A DNA stretch of 64,000 nt from positions 248,001 through 312,000 of the forward strand of contig JAMCAN010000002.1 of assembly GCA_023715185.1 (NCBI GenBank). Direction: 5' to 3'. Below the pieces are notes generated by a model. It was given only the letters and a program-made list of their open reading frames with translations. It did no database searches and was not told where the DNA came from. Source of the stretch: Planococcus sp. MER TA 32b. GTDB taxonomy: Bacteria > Bacillota > Bacilli > Bacillales_A > Planococcaceae. Both the position numbers and the translations under genes were made by a program. Shown here one piece after another: positions 46,918 to 56,411 of this stretch (its first letter is position 1; each line of letters begins with the position of its first letter).

Positions 46918-48843
46918 CTATAGATTATCGATTTCAACAGGTTCGATGGCGTCGGATGGTTCGAAACCGAAGATGCGGCTGTAGAAATAGAACTCCCCGT
47001 CAATGGAGCGTTTGATATTCTCCGCTTTCCGGAAGCCGTGTCCTTCGCCTTCGAATTCCAGATAAGCGACAGGCAGCCCTTTTTTGCGAAGAGCTTCGAC
47101 CATCGGCACTGCCTGGTTCGGCGGCACGACCTTATCATCAAGCCCCTGGAAAAAAATCACGGGACAAGACAGACGGTCAGTGAAATGAATCGGTGACCGC
47201 TCATGGAAGACGTGTTTTTCTTCCGGGTAAGGCGCAATGAGTCCATGGAGATAGTGCGACTCGAATTTATGTGTTTCAAGAACGAAACTTTCCAGTTCGC
47301 TTAAGCCGAAGTGGCTTGCGCCTGCATGGTAAATATCTGTAAAGACGAGAGAGGCGAGCGTCGTATAACCGCCAGCAGAGCCGCCCGCAATGGCGATGCG
47401 GCCGCCGTCAACATCACCGCGGCTGATGAGGAAACGCACGGCATTCGCGCAGTCTTCAACATCGACGATGCCCCACTTCCCTCTGAGCCGTTCCCGGTAT
47501 TCACGGCCGTAGCCGACTGAACCGCCGTAATTCACATCAACTAACGCAAAACCGCGGCTGGTCCAGTATTGCTTCGCCAGATTGAGTGCTGACGAAGTGG
47601 ATCCGACCGGTCCGCCGTGGGCATGTACGAGCAGTGGCGGTTTTTCACCTTTAGGCGCTGCATACGCGGGGTTATTAGGCGCATAATAGAGTGCGTGCGC
47701 TGTTTTATTGTTTGCTGTAGGAAACTCGATTGCTTCAGGCGCCGATAAATAATCAGTATCGAAAGTAATTTCAGACGAAACCTTCACGTCTGCCATTTTC
47801 CCGGACTTCGAATCCATTACAGCAATGCGCGGAAATTCTGTCGGTGACGCTGCAATAAGAGCAACTTTATCTCCATTTGACTGGAGTGATGAAAATGAAG
47901 TGAAGCGATTTGTGATAGGATTCAGCCTGCCGTTCCAGACATCCACACTTGCAAGCTGCCGCATGCCATGCTGTGAGTAAGAAGCGATAATGGTATTTTC
48001 ATCGACAAAGCAATAATCCGATTTGCCAAGGACAGAACTATGCGAACCGAATTCAGCCTTGACCGGGCAGACTTCTTCTTTCCGGCTGCCGTAACAGCGC
48101 ATCAGGTTCCACCAATTGCTGTGGTCGGACAGGAAATAGAGTGTGCCTGCGGGCGACCATGCTGGCTGGACAATCGAGACGCCGGAACCGCCGGTCAATT
48201 TCCGGTTATTGAATAATGTGCCATCTTCTTTAATGTCAGCCACCCATAATTCCGATTCATCCCAGGGCATGTGCGGGTGGTTCCACGTGAGATAAGCCAG
48301 ATGCTTCGCATCGGGGCTTACCCGTGGATTCGAATAGAAATCATTACCCGAAACCACTACCCTTTGTTCGCTTCCATCAGCATTCATCACAACGATGGCG
48401 GTTTCTGGAGTGAGTGAAGAGTTTGTGTGGTCTTCACGAATCCAGTAAAGCCGGTGGTTCTGGCGATCGACTCCTGCATCTGCATAGCGGTGGTTGGAGT
48501 CGGATGTAATCTGTTTTGGCTGATTTTCACCGTCTTTCATATATAAAAGATTATCTTCAAAATTGGAAAAGTAGAGTCGTTCGCCGACCGCTGTAAAAGG
48601 AGCTCCCCCGTACTCGTGGACCCGTGTCCGGACATTGAAAGGAGCGGCTGTCTGTTCGGCCGGCGCATTGTCCAAAGTCTTTTTCATGACCCGGCTGCGG
48701 CCGCCTTCAGAAGGAAGGCGCTCAAGCCAATAAAGATCATTTCCTTCATAAACGATGCCTTCAAGGGCTACTGCATCCTTTAATATCAATTCACTGGTAA
48801 TTGGCGACTTCCAGCTGCCGTATGGCTTTATTTTTCTCTCCAT
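46918..48843 (-). CDS. S9 family prolyl oligopeptidase-type peptidase
   Basis: 641 residues from ATG 48843, with ACAGGAGGCGTTTTCTG upstream. N-terminal seven-bladed beta-propeller (blade motifs such as YADAGVDRQNHRLYWIRED and VSPDAKHLAYLTWNHP) and a C-terminal alpha/beta hydrolase domain. Catalytic triad: Ser about 488 in IAGGSAGGYTT, Asp about 567 in FFQGLDDKVVPP, His about 601 in EGEGHGFRKAE. No signal peptide, so it is cytosolic. Acts on short peptides (dipeptidyl or acylaminoacyl peptidase type). Transcribed alone. Confidence 0.9.
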   Translation of the reverse strand: MERKIKPYGSWKSPITSELILKDAVALEGIVYEGNDLYWLERLPSEGGRSRVMKKTLDNAPAEQTAAPFNVRTRVHEYGGAPFTAVGERLYFSNFEDNLLYMKDGENQPKQITSDSNHRYADAGVDRQNHRLYWIREDHTNSSLTPETAIVVMNADGSEQRVVVSGNDFYSNPRVSPDAKHLAYLTWNHPHMPWDESELWVADIKEDGTLFNNRKLTGGSGVSIVQPAWSPAGTLYFLSDHSNWWNLMRCYGSRKEEVCPVKAEFGSHSSVLGKSDYCFVDENTIIASYSQHGMRQLASVDVWNGRLNPITNRFTSFSSLQSNGDKVALIAASPTEFPRIAVMDSKSGKMADVKVSSEITFDTDYLSAPEAIEFPTANNKTAHALYYAPNNPAYAAPKGEKPPLLVHAHGGPVGSTSSALNLAKQYWTSRGFALVDVNYGGSVGYGREYRERLRGKWGIVDVEDCANAVRFLISRGDVDGGRIAIAGGSAGGYTTLASLVFTDIYHAGASHFGLSELESFVLETHKFESHYLHGLIAPYPEEKHVFHERSPIHFTDRLSCPVIFFQGLDDKVVPPNQAVPMVEALRKKGLPVAYLEFEGEGHGFRKAENIKRSIDGEFYFYSRIFGFEPSDAIEPVEIDNL

Positions 48844-49008
48844 CAGAAAACGCCTCCTGTTCAACTTGAGTATATTTATTTTAACAGGTGAAGAGTTGGA
48901 ATTGTTGGAAAACTTCAATATCAGAAGCCGGATGATAATTCACCGACAAAATTATCTTTAGTATAATGGAATTGGTGGACGATGAACCTGAAGGATAAAG
49001 AAGAAAAA

Positions 49009-49042
49009 AAGCATGCTCCGGATCATTGCCGGAAGCATGCTT
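49009..49042 (-). terminator. Terminator after the TM2 gene
   Basis: Minus-strand stem AAGCATGCTTCCGG / CCGGAGCATGCTT followed by T7. Confidence 0.85.
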
Positions 49043-49054
49043 AAAGTTTCGCTG

Positions 49055-49264
49055 TTAATATCTCTTGCTGTATTTTCTCTGGAAATCCTCCTCGGAAGAC
49101 AGGAGATAAATAATTCCTTCAATCACGCCGATCACCGCAGGTATAGCGGTCCAGAAGAACAGCAGATAGATCAGCCCGGTCCCTGGTTTGCCCAAATAGA
49201 ATTTATGGGCGCCGAAGTCTCCGAGGAATATCGCGAGTAAAGCGGCTGCTAATTTATTTTTCAT
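49055..49264 (-). CDS. TM2 domain protein
   Basis: 69 residues from ATG 49264 (AAAGGATGATCGGA upstream). The sequence is a single TM2 domain: two helices joined by the conserved loop LAIFLGDFGAHKFYLGKPGT, then IYLLFFWTAIPAVIGVIEGI and a short charged tail. TM2 proteins are widespread small membrane proteins without known function. Transcribed alone. Confidence 0.85.
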   Translation of the reverse strand: MKNKLAAALLAIFLGDFGAHKFYLGKPGTGLIYLLFFWTAIPAVIGVIEGIIYLLSSEEDFQRKYSKRY

Positions 49265-49375
49265 TCCGATCATCCTTTCTGCTTATAAGATTGTTTTCCC
49301 GATTTGGGGGAAGTTAACCTGCAGAGCAACAGAAATCCAATTTCTTTTCCCAATCCAAGTACACTGGAGGAAACG

Positions 49376-49885
49376 ATGTATTTCAATAAAACCATCAGCT
49401 TTATCCAAGAACCGGCAAAATGCAATAAAATCATCAATCGAACAGCAGTCCGCGCAATCATAATAGAAAAAGAAAAGATTTTGATGGTCCGTTCCGATCT
49501 TGGCTATTATAAATTGCCGGGAGGCGGGGTCGAAGAAGGCGAGGAGCTCACAGAAGCGTTAATAAGAGAAGTAGCGGAAGAGACGGGATACATCAATTGC
49601 ATCATAAAAGAAGAAATTGGAATCGTTGCGGAGCAGCGGCCGGATCATTCATACCACGAATTCCATTTCCATATGGATTCACATCATTTTATTTGTGAGT
49701 TGGACAATGAAGAGACGATTGACCAGTCACTCATTGGTTATGAACTGGAAGAAGGGTACAAGCCTGTCTGGCTGCCGGTCCAGGAAGCGATCGATTCAAA
49801 TAAATTGGTTTTCAGTAAGGATCCATCCCACATTTTTATTTTGCGTGAAAATTTCGTGTTGGAATGGTTGATGGAAAACTTATAG
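49376..49885 (+). CDS. Nudix hydrolase
   Basis: 169 residues from ATG 49376, preceded by ACTGGAGGAAACG. The Nudix box G-x5-E-x7-REVAEETGY is intact (about residues 50-72), with KLPGGGVEEGEEL at its start. The N-terminal 20 residues (MYFNKTISFI..EPAKCNKII) are unusual. The longer frame from 49304 lacks a ribosome binding site. Hydrolyses a nucleoside diphosphate linked to another group; the substrate is not predictable. Confidence 0.85.
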   Translation: MYFNKTISFIQEPAKCNKIINRTAVRAIIIEKEKILMVRSDLGYYKLPGGGVEEGEELTEALIREVAEETGYINCIIKEEIGIVAEQRPDHSYHEFHFHMDSHHFICELDNEETIDQSLIGYELEEGYKPVWLPVQEAIDSNKLVFSKDPSHIFILRENFVLEWLMENL

Positions 49886-49887
49886 CA

Positions 49888-49922
49888 GAAAAGCGCTTGC
49901 CATAAAAGGCAGCGCTTTTTTT
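49888..49922. terminator. Terminator between convergent genes
   Basis: Stem AAAAGCGC..TGCC / GGCAGCGCTTT followed by T6. Confidence 0.75.
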
Positions 49923-49924
49923 GG

Positions 49925-50989
49925 TTATGCTCTATTTTTCATTTTCGTCAATCTGTAGTATACAGCGGTCCGGATGTATAAATGATGCACAAAGCCGATG
50001 AAGACAATGCACCAGGCGATAGAGGCTATATAGAACATCACTCTCGGAATAGCCTGAAGAAATGGGATTTCCAAGGCGATCGCAAGCTCCCAGGTGCTGG
50101 CCGTATACATAGCAAGCGGAAAGACCATGGCCCAGAGCGCCGGTTCGTAAGTTACCGGATGCCGCTTGATGATATGGCGCCAGAAAGCCAGGATGAATAG
50201 CAGCGGAATCCACCACGTTCCGGCTGCCCAGAAAAACAAGGTGAAGCCTTTCAGGAACGGTGTGATTTCTGTAAGAAATGACCAGGATTCCGCATGTTGG
50301 ATAAGCGTTGCGCCGGCCAGACTGGTAATTGCTACTGCTCCCATATTGATCCAGTAAGGAGGAGTGAATGCACTTGAATCCATTTTAAGAAACGTAAAGC
50401 GGTAGAAGATCAACGTTATGATGTTCAAGTAAAGCATACAGCCGAGAAAATAAAAGCAGACAGCGGTGAATAAGATGATTTCACGGCCGCTGCCAACAGC
50501 AGGGATAAGAAGCGTTCCGAGAATCGAAACCGCCTGCGTGGCTACAGCCGCAATCAGCCAGGCGCCATTGATGCCTTCTGAAAGTGCAGGCGTATCGCGT
50601 TGGACAATGACCAATGTGAAAAAGGAATACATGATCAGCACCCATAGGAAAAGAGCGAAGCACCAAAGATAAAACGCGGATATATAGGAATCCGCTACAA
50701 TGATCAATTGGCTGCCAAGCACACAAGTGCCGGCTGCTGCTGTAAAGAATCCGGAGCCGATGGCATGGCTGCTCAAATCTTGAATAATCCGTTTAGGATA
50801 TAAAATGACACGAAGAATTGTCATAATCAACAAGACAGCGTAAGCGGCTATATTAAAATAGAGCAGCACAGTTGCAGCCCTTTCAAAACCCAGAAAAGAT
50901 GAGCTGATGGACAGTGCACCTGTCGCCATAACGAAAGCAAAGTAACCTGGAAACAAAGTTTCGGTCAGTTTTAAGAAGAATTGAATCAT
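49925..50989 (-). CDS. TDT/SLAC1 family transporter (tellurite-resistance/C4-dicarboxylate type)
   Basis: 354 residues from ATG 50989 (GGGAGTGTCAATA upstream). About ten hydrophobic helices in the SLAC1/TehA arrangement, beginning ETLFPGYFAFVMATGALSIS, followed by the pore helix LSSHAIGSGFFTAAAGTCVL and a later AAGTWWIPLLFILAFWRH. Family members are anion channels or efflux permeases (TehA, Mae1, SLAC1). The specific anion is unknown. Divergent from the Bce-type two-component system. Confidence 0.85.
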   Translation of the reverse strand: MIQFFLKLTETLFPGYFAFVMATGALSISSSFLGFERAATVLLYFNIAAYAVLLIMTILRVILYPKRIIQDLSSHAIGSGFFTAAAGTCVLGSQLIIVADSYISAFYLWCFALFLWVLIMYSFFTLVIVQRDTPALSEGINGAWLIAAVATQAVSILGTLLIPAVGSGREIILFTAVCFYFLGCMLYLNIITLIFYRFTFLKMDSSAFTPPYWINMGAVAITSLAGATLIQHAESWSFLTEITPFLKGFTLFFWAAGTWWIPLLFILAFWRHIIKRHPVTYEPALWAMVFPLAMYTASTWELAIALEIPFLQAIPRVMFYIASIAWCIVFIGFVHHLYIRTAVYYRLTKMKNRA

Positions 50990-51175
50990 TATTGACACTC
51001 CCAGTTTCAGTGATAATCGGGTTTGCTGCCTGTTCATTCTAACTTATTTTAAGTCCTGCGTGGGATGAACTTCATTTCACGGTATGAATCCCGCTGGTTA
51101 GAAAAGGTAATTTCCGCTAAACTGAAGCATAAGAGATGGAGACAGATGGAATGTTATTCGAAACGGGGTATACCG

Positions 51176-51865
51176 ATGGTTAAAGTTTTGATAGTGGAAG
51201 ACGATATGACAATTGCAGGAGTTTTGCAAAACGAACTGATGAAATGGAATCTGGAAGCGGCTGTCGTGGAAGATTTCAACCGCGTTATGGAAGTTTTTAC
51301 AGCGGAAGAGCCGCAGCTGGTGCTGCTGGACATTTCGCTGCCGGCTTTCAACGGTTATTATTGGTGCCAGGAAATCCGAAAGGTTTCTCAGGTGCCGATC
51401 ATTTTCATTTCTTCCCGCAGTGAAAATATGGATATTGTCATGGGCATCCAGATGGGAGCGGACGACTTCATCCCAAAACCCTTCGATTTGACGGTGGCAG
51501 TGGCGAAAATCCAGGCGCTGCTCAGAAGGACTTATGATTTCAATGAATCGGATAATTACCAGAATTTCAACCGGACTGTATTGAAACCCGGTGAGTCCAA
51601 GCTTTATTACGCGGAGCAGGAAATGGATTTGACCCGTACGGAGCTGAAGATCCTGGAGCAGCTGTTCATGCAGAAAGGTGAATATGTCATGAGGGAAGAG
51701 ATGATGATCAAGCTATGGGAAGATGAATCGTTCATCGACGACAATACGCTTGCAGTTAATATGGCGAGACTGCGGAAAAAACTGGCGGGAGTCGGCCTGC
51801 CCGATTTCATCCTGACGAAAAAAGGGATCGGCTATGCCTTGAACAAGGATTCCGCGAATGGCTGA
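51176..51865 (+). CDS. Response regulator, BceR-like
   Basis: 229 residues from ATG 51176 (ACGGGGTATACCG upstream); the frame extends to 51065 but those codons are not family-like. Receiver with acidic E8-D9-D10, phospho-acceptor Asp52 (LVLLDISLPAFNGYYW) and FIPKPFDLTVAVAKI; OmpR-type C-terminal domain with DLTRTELKILEQLFM and VNMARLRKKLAGVGL. The DISLPxxNGYYWC receiver is typical of BceR. It should control the downstream ABC genes. Overlaps the kinase gene by eight bases. Confidence 0.88.
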   Translation: MVKVLIVEDDMTIAGVLQNELMKWNLEAAVVEDFNRVMEVFTAEEPQLVLLDISLPAFNGYYWCQEIRKVSQVPIIFISSRSENMDIVMGIQMGADDFIPKPFDLTVAVAKIQALLRRTYDFNESDNYQNFNRTVLKPGESKLYYAEQEMDLTRTELKILEQLFMQKGEYVMREEMMIKLWEDESFIDDNTLAVNMARLRKKLAGVGLPDFILTKKGIGYALNKDSANG

Positions 51866-52874
51866 TAACACTAAAACCGGTGTATTCAAGTTATTCCTTT
51901 TGTCCGTCCGCCAGCAGATTTTCGTCTTTATCGCCATGGCTATGTTATTCGCGGGCATCTTCATTCTTAACGGTCTTCCATTGACGCTTTACCTCTACAG
52001 TATAGAGCTGGGGCTGTTCTTTTTCTTCAGCTATCTGGTTATCCAGTATTTCAGGTACAGAAACAGATATGAAGCCATCATTCAAGTAGGGGAAGCCCAT
52101 TCTGTCAACAATGAAGATATTGCTTCCGGCACCGATCCTGCGGACCAGCTGTATCTGGATAAAATAAGCGAGCTGCAGCAGGATATACGGAATCTCACCA
52201 ATGAGCATGCTGAACGGCAGGCGGATCAGCTCGATTATTTCACGCTTTGGCTGCATCAGATCAAAACGCCGCTTTCTGCCATCAGTTTATTGAATCAGAG
52301 CAATGCGACACCGGAATCCAAGAAGATTTCACAGGAAATTGTGCGTCTGGAAGATTATACCCACATGGCGCTGAATTACGTGAAACTTGAAGATTCCGGG
52401 TCAGATATGGATTTATCCGAAGTGGATCTGGATTCGGTCATTAAAAGAGCTGTGAAGAAGTATTCGATTCTTTTTATCTATAAAGGCATCACACTCGATT
52501 ATCAGCCGCTGAAGACAACGGTTTTATCCGACGGGCAGTGGCTGCAGATCCTCCTGGAACAATTATTATCGAACAGCCTGAAATATACTGCGAGCGGCTC
52601 CATCTCCATTTACCTTGATCCCGGGAGAGACCAGACGCTCATTATAGAAGATACAGGGGCCGGCATCCGGCCAGAGGATCTGCCGAAGATTTTCAATAAG
52701 GGATATTCCGGTCTGAACGGCCGTTTGCATGAAAAATCCACGGGCATCGGATTATTTCTCAGCAAAAAAATCTGCAAGCGCCTTGGCCATGAACTTATAA
52801 TAGAGTCCGAGCTTGGCAAAGGGACGCGTGCCGCAGTCAGCCTTGCCCGGAAGGAATTGGCCGTTTTTGATTAA
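51858..52874 (+). CDS. Intramembrane-sensing histidine kinase, BceS-like
   Basis: 338 residues. Two adjacent helices near the N-terminus (IFVFIAMAMLFAGIFI, LGLFFFFSYLVIQYF) with almost no extracellular loop, the BceS type that needs its transporter for sensing. The dimerisation helix has His133 in LDYFTLWLHQIKTPLSAI, then LLEQLLSNSLKYT and DTGAGIRPEDLPKIFNKGY and STGIGLFLSKKI in the ATPase domain. It overlaps the response regulator gene and precedes the ABC genes after a 137-base gap with an inverted repeat. Senses antimicrobial peptides through the BceAB-type transporter. Confidence 0.88.
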   Translation: MADNTKTGVFKLFLLSVRQQIFVFIAMAMLFAGIFILNGLPLTLYLYSIELGLFFFFSYLVIQYFRYRNRYEAIIQVGEAHSVNNEDIASGTDPADQLYLDKISELQQDIRNLTNEHAERQADQLDYFTLWLHQIKTPLSAISLLNQSNATPESKKISQEIVRLEDYTHMALNYVKLEDSGSDMDLSEVDLDSVIKRAVKKYSILFIYKGITLDYQPLKTTVLSDGQWLQILLEQLLSNSLKYTASGSISIYLDPGRDQTLIIEDTGAGIRPEDLPKIFNKGYSGLNGRLHEKSTGIGLFLSKKICKRLGHELIIESELGKGTRAAVSLARKELAVFD

Positions 52875-52910
52875 CACAGGACTTTCATTGGAATAATGGC
52901 TGCCAATTGT

Positions 52911-52936
52911 GCAATCTTACGAAACCGTAAGATTGC
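52911..52936 (+). promoter_or_regulatory. Candidate BceR-type operator before the ABC genes
   Basis: Perfect 11-base inverted repeat GCAATCTTACG-N4-CGTAAGATTGC; the core TTACG-N4-CGTAA resembles the TnACA-N4-TGTAA BceR site. A TAGGTA -10 follows at a plausible distance. It could instead be a weak terminator of the kinase gene. Confidence 0.5.
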
Positions 52937-53011
52937 GTTTCTGTTTGTAAGGATAGGTACAGGCAGACATGCTCAAATCCCCGTATTATGAAAAGCAAGG
53001 AGGGGTTAGCA

Positions 53012-53779
53012 ATGACCTTATTGGAAATTAAAAATTTGAAGAAAATATATACAGCGCGGTTCTCAAACCAGCAGACCGAAGCACTCGCGGCGGTTAACTT
53101 TTCAGTGGAAGAAGGGGAATTCGTTTCGATCATGGGGGAATCGGGTTCCGGAAAAACAACCTTGTTGAACATCATCTCGACACTCGATGACGCAAGTTCA
53201 GGAGAAGTATACCTGGACGGCAACCCGTTATCAAAGATCAAAGACAAGGAAATTTCAGCGTTCCGGCGCAATACACTGGGCTTTGTGTTCCAGGATTTCA
53301 ATTTGCTCGACAATTTCACCATCAAAGATAATATCCTGTTGCCGCTGGTTTTGTCGAAAACACCTATTGAAGAAATGGAAAGCCGCTTGATGCCGATTGT
53401 CCGCAATCTTGGAATTGAAGCGCATATCAACAAATTTCCTTACGAAGTGTCAGGTGGACAGAAACAGCGTGTAGCTGTAGCACGGGCATTGATTACGAAA
53501 CCGAAAATCATTCTGGCGGATGAGCCGACGGGGGCATTGGATTCCAAAGCTTCACAGAACCTGATGGAAATCCTGAAAGGCATCAACGAAACTGGCCAAA
53601 CGATTTTGATGGTGACCCACAGCACGAGAGCGGCCAGTTTTTCGAAGCGCGTCCTGTTCATCCGTGACGGTTCGGTCTATCATGAAATCTATCGTGGCGG
53701 GCAGCCGGCTGATGAATTCATGGACCGCATTTCAGATTCGCTGAAAGTCCTCTCAAGCCGGGGTGAGCGGGATGAATAA
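53012..53779 (+). CDS. ABC transporter ATP-binding protein, BceA-like
   Basis: 255 residues from ATG 53012, preceded by CAAGGAGGGGTTAGCA. Walker A GESGSGKTTLLNIISTLDD, Q-loop LGFVFQDFNLLD, signature VSGGQKQRVAVARAL, Walker B ILADEPTGALDSK, H-loop VTHSTRAASF. Belongs to the macrolide/lipoprotein-type exporter branch used in peptide-antibiotic detoxification. Overlaps the permease gene. With BceB it frees lipid II-cycle intermediates from bacitracin-like peptides and drives the kinase. Confidence 0.92.
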   Translation: MTLLEIKNLKKIYTARFSNQQTEALAAVNFSVEEGEFVSIMGESGSGKTTLLNIISTLDDASSGEVYLDGNPLSKIKDKEISAFRRNTLGFVFQDFNLLDNFTIKDNILLPLVLSKTPIEEMESRLMPIVRNLGIEAHINKFPYEVSGGQKQRVAVARALITKPKIILADEPTGALDSKASQNLMEILKGINETGQTILMVTHSTRAASFSKRVLFIRDGSVYHEIYRGGQPADEFMDRISDSLKVLSSRGERDE

Positions 53780-55754
53780 CCGTTTCTTCTCATCTTTGGC
53801 ATTGCGTAATATCAAGTCGAATAAACAATTGTATATCCCGTTTCTTTTATCATCCACGGCAATTATCGCCATGTTTTTCCTGATGGTTTCGCTGATGACC
53901 AATCGTTTCGTGCAGGAGCGGTCGAGTTCGCTTCCGACTCTTTTCATGATCGGCGTAATCGTGATTGGAATATTCTCAGTGATTTTCATCCTTTACACGA
54001 ACAGCTTTTTGATCAAACGGCGTAAAAAGGAAATCGGGCTTTACGGAATTCTTGGGCTGGAAAAAAAGCATGTTGCGAAAATCCTGTTTTTTGAATCAGT
54101 GTTTTCCAGTCTGTTGAGCATCGCAGCCGGTTTACTCACTGGATTGCTTTTCGGCCGTCTTGTGTTCATGCTGCTGAACTTCATGCTGCGGATGCCGAAT
54201 GATATCGCGTACACGACATCTTTGATAAGTGTGGGCGCAACTGTAGCTCTATTCGTGCTGATCTTCGTGATAACACTCCTGTATAATATCAGCCAGTTTA
54301 CATTCGCCAATCCGATCAAATTACTGAAAGGCAAGCAGGAAGGGGAAAAAGAGCCAAAGGGCTCACTGATCCTTTTTATCCTGTCGCTGATCTTATTGGG
54401 ATGGGGTTACGGAATATCCATTACAATCCCGGATCCGCTCGCAGCCATTGAAAAGTTCTTTCTTGCTGTGTTGCTGGTGATAATCGGGACTTATCTGCTT
54501 TTCATTTCAGGATCGATCTTCATCTTGAAAGCCCTGAAGAACAATAAGCGCATCTATTACCGTCCCGGCGCTTTCATTTCCATCTCAGGCATGCTTTACC
54601 GGATGAAACAGAACGCGGTCGGCCTGGCGAACATCTGTATTTTGGCTTCGATGGTCATCATCGCCGTATCCACAACTATTGCGATTTACATGGGTTCAGA
54701 GGAAACTTTGGAAGGCCGCTATCCTTATGAACATAACTTGAAATTGTTTGGGGATATGGATGATGTTGCTGAAATTAACAATAGATTTTTCGAAGCGCAG
54801 GATGAGGTTCTATCCTTAACAGAAGAAAGCGGACTGGAAGTTGAGGCAATGGAGAGCTACCGATATGAAAGTCTATTCGGTAATTTACAGGAGGACCGTT
54901 TCGTTTTTGAGGAAACTACGGTAAGAAATGAACTCCCGGTTCTGATGATGGTTATTCCGCTTGAAGATTTTAATGGGATGGCGGATGAAAATTACTCATT
55001 GGAAGAAGATGAAGCATTGTTCTATCATTCGACAAAGACCTATGAAAATGATGAGCTTGCTTTAGGAAATAAAAATTATCGGCTGACCGAAATCGACAAC
55101 GAGTTCAGCGAAGATATGGCTTTGACCGAATCGATCGCGTTAGTGGTGCCGGATGAATCGCACTTGCTCGACATCCGCGCAGACTTCATGGAGCAATTTC
55201 CAGATGCGAACTATGTAACAATCGACGCGGAAATCGGCTGGGACACAGAAGGTGCGGAAGAGCAGGAGAAAGCGCTGATTGAACAATTGGAAAATGAGTA
55301 CAGTTTCAATTCAGGAAAAGATGGCCTTTATGATTCACGGGACACCCAGCGTGAAGAATGGTACAGCATAAATGGAGGCTTCCTGTTCCTGGGGATTTTC
55401 CTGGGATTGCTGTTCACACTTGGCACTTTGCTGATCACTTACTTTAAACAAGTATCCGAAGGTTTCGATGACCGGGGGAAATTCCAGATCATGCAAAAAG
55501 TCGGGCTCGATGAAGACATGATCAAAGAGTCTACCCGTTCGCAGATTGTCTGGATGTTCCTGTTGCCGATTGTGATCGCGACAATCCATGTCAGCTTCGC
55601 CTATCCGATTGTACGGAAATTGCTGATGATTTTCGGCGTCACGAACGATATGACCTGGCTGCTGACTTTCATTGCAGTGGTAATCGCCTTTGCTGCGATT
55701 TACTGGATGATTTACCGTGTAACATCGAGGGTCTATTACAGTATTGTAAAATAA
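53772..55754 (+). CDS. ABC transporter permease, BceB-like
   Basis: About 660 residues from ATG 53772; GTG 53763 is an alternative start. Ten helices: one at the N-terminus, FtsX-type helices at about 55-290, a large extracellular domain between helices 7 and 8 (about 305-530, with many acidic residues), and three C-terminal helices. The N-terminal FFSSLALRNIKSNKQLYIPF and RKKEIGLYGILGLEKKHVAK motifs are those of BceB. The extracellular domain is the peptide-binding part. Ends the four-gene module and is followed by a terminator. Confidence 0.92.
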   Translation: MNNRFFSSLALRNIKSNKQLYIPFLLSSTAIIAMFFLMVSLMTNRFVQERSSSLPTLFMIGVIVIGIFSVIFILYTNSFLIKRRKKEIGLYGILGLEKKHVAKILFFESVFSSLLSIAAGLLTGLLFGRLVFMLLNFMLRMPNDIAYTTSLISVGATVALFVLIFVITLLYNISQFTFANPIKLLKGKQEGEKEPKGSLILFILSLILLGWGYGISITIPDPLAAIEKFFLAVLLVIIGTYLLFISGSIFILKALKNNKRIYYRPGAFISISGMLYRMKQNAVGLANICILASMVIIAVSTTIAIYMGSEETLEGRYPYEHNLKLFGDMDDVAEINNRFFEAQDEVLSLTEESGLEVEAMESYRYESLFGNLQEDRFVFEETTVRNELPVLMMVIPLEDFNGMADENYSLEEDEALFYHSTKTYENDELALGNKNYRLTEIDNEFSEDMALTESIALVVPDESHLLDIRADFMEQFPDANYVTIDAEIGWDTEGAEEQEKALIEQLENEYSFNSGKDGLYDSRDTQREEWYSINGGFLFLGIFLGLLFTLGTLLITYFKQVSEGFDDRGKFQIMQKVGLDEDMIKESTRSQIVWMFLLPIVIATIHVSFAYPIVRKLLMIFGVTNDMTWLLTFIAVVIAFAAIYWMIYRVTSRVYYSIVK

Positions 55755-55766
55755 TATCAGTAACTT

Positions 55767-55806
55767 GAAAAAGCATGGAAGCAGGCGCTTGCCGTGCTTT
55801 TTCTTT
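55767..55806 (+). terminator. Terminator of the Bce-type module
   Basis: Stem AAAAAGCA..GG / CC..TGCTTTTT and a T-rich tail. Confidence 0.7.
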
Positions 55807-55881
55807 TGTCCATTTTGTTTTGCAGCAGGAAAATAAAGCATCCTTAGAGAATGAAGTAACTGTAAGAGAGGGTGTGACAAA

Positions 55882-56397
55882 ATGCCTCCAGCAGGAATAG
55901 CGATCAGGTTTAAAGCATTCATATGGGATTATTTGTGGATTTTTATCTACCTATGTTTTGTCTTCCTGTTATCTATGGTGTTGATGCCGGGTCTGCAGGG
56001 TTTTTTTAATGGTCCGGTTGGCACCGCCCAATTGACAGGATTTCTTTTGGTGACATTACCGATTTCTCTTTATTTTACTGTAGCGGATTCGGGTATATTC
56101 AATGGAACATTCGGCAAAAAGAGGACAGGGATCCAAGTCGTGAATGCTCAAGGGATGGATATTAGTTTACTGCGCTCATTGTTCCGTATCATCTTGAAAT
56201 TCCTGCCATGGGAATTATCACATTTTCTGATTTACCGGCTGATGCATCTTGGTGAAGCGGAATTTCCCCTTCACCTGATGATTATCGGGGGTCTGATTTA
56301 TATTTTAATGTTCGCTTATATTCTCACAGCAGTTTTCTCAAAAGAAAAACGTTCGCTGTATGACCGTTTGAGCGGGACGAAAGTAATTCGAGTATGA
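55882..56397 (+). CDS. RDD family membrane protein
   Basis: 171 residues, start ATG 55882 after GAGAGGGTGTGACAA. N-terminal AIRFKAFIWDYLWIFIYLC (RDD-type R-x3-D with R replaced at the first position by F-K), three to four helices, and the conserved NGTFGKKRTGIQVVNAQG plus the end YDRLSGTKVI. RDD proteins are membrane proteins of unclear function, some linked to Na+/H+ transport. The stop overlaps the region containing the start of the DJ-1-like gene, so the two were once coupled. Confidence 0.8.
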   Translation: MPPAGIAIRFKAFIWDYLWIFIYLCFVFLLSMVLMPGLQGFFNGPVGTAQLTGFLLVTLPISLYFTVADSGIFNGTFGKKRTGIQVVNAQGMDISLLRSLFRIILKFLPWELSHFLIYRLMHLGEAEFPLHLMIIGGLIYILMFAYILTAVFSKEKRSLYDRLSGTKVIRV

Positions 56398-56411
56398 GAG
56401 GAGGAAGGATG

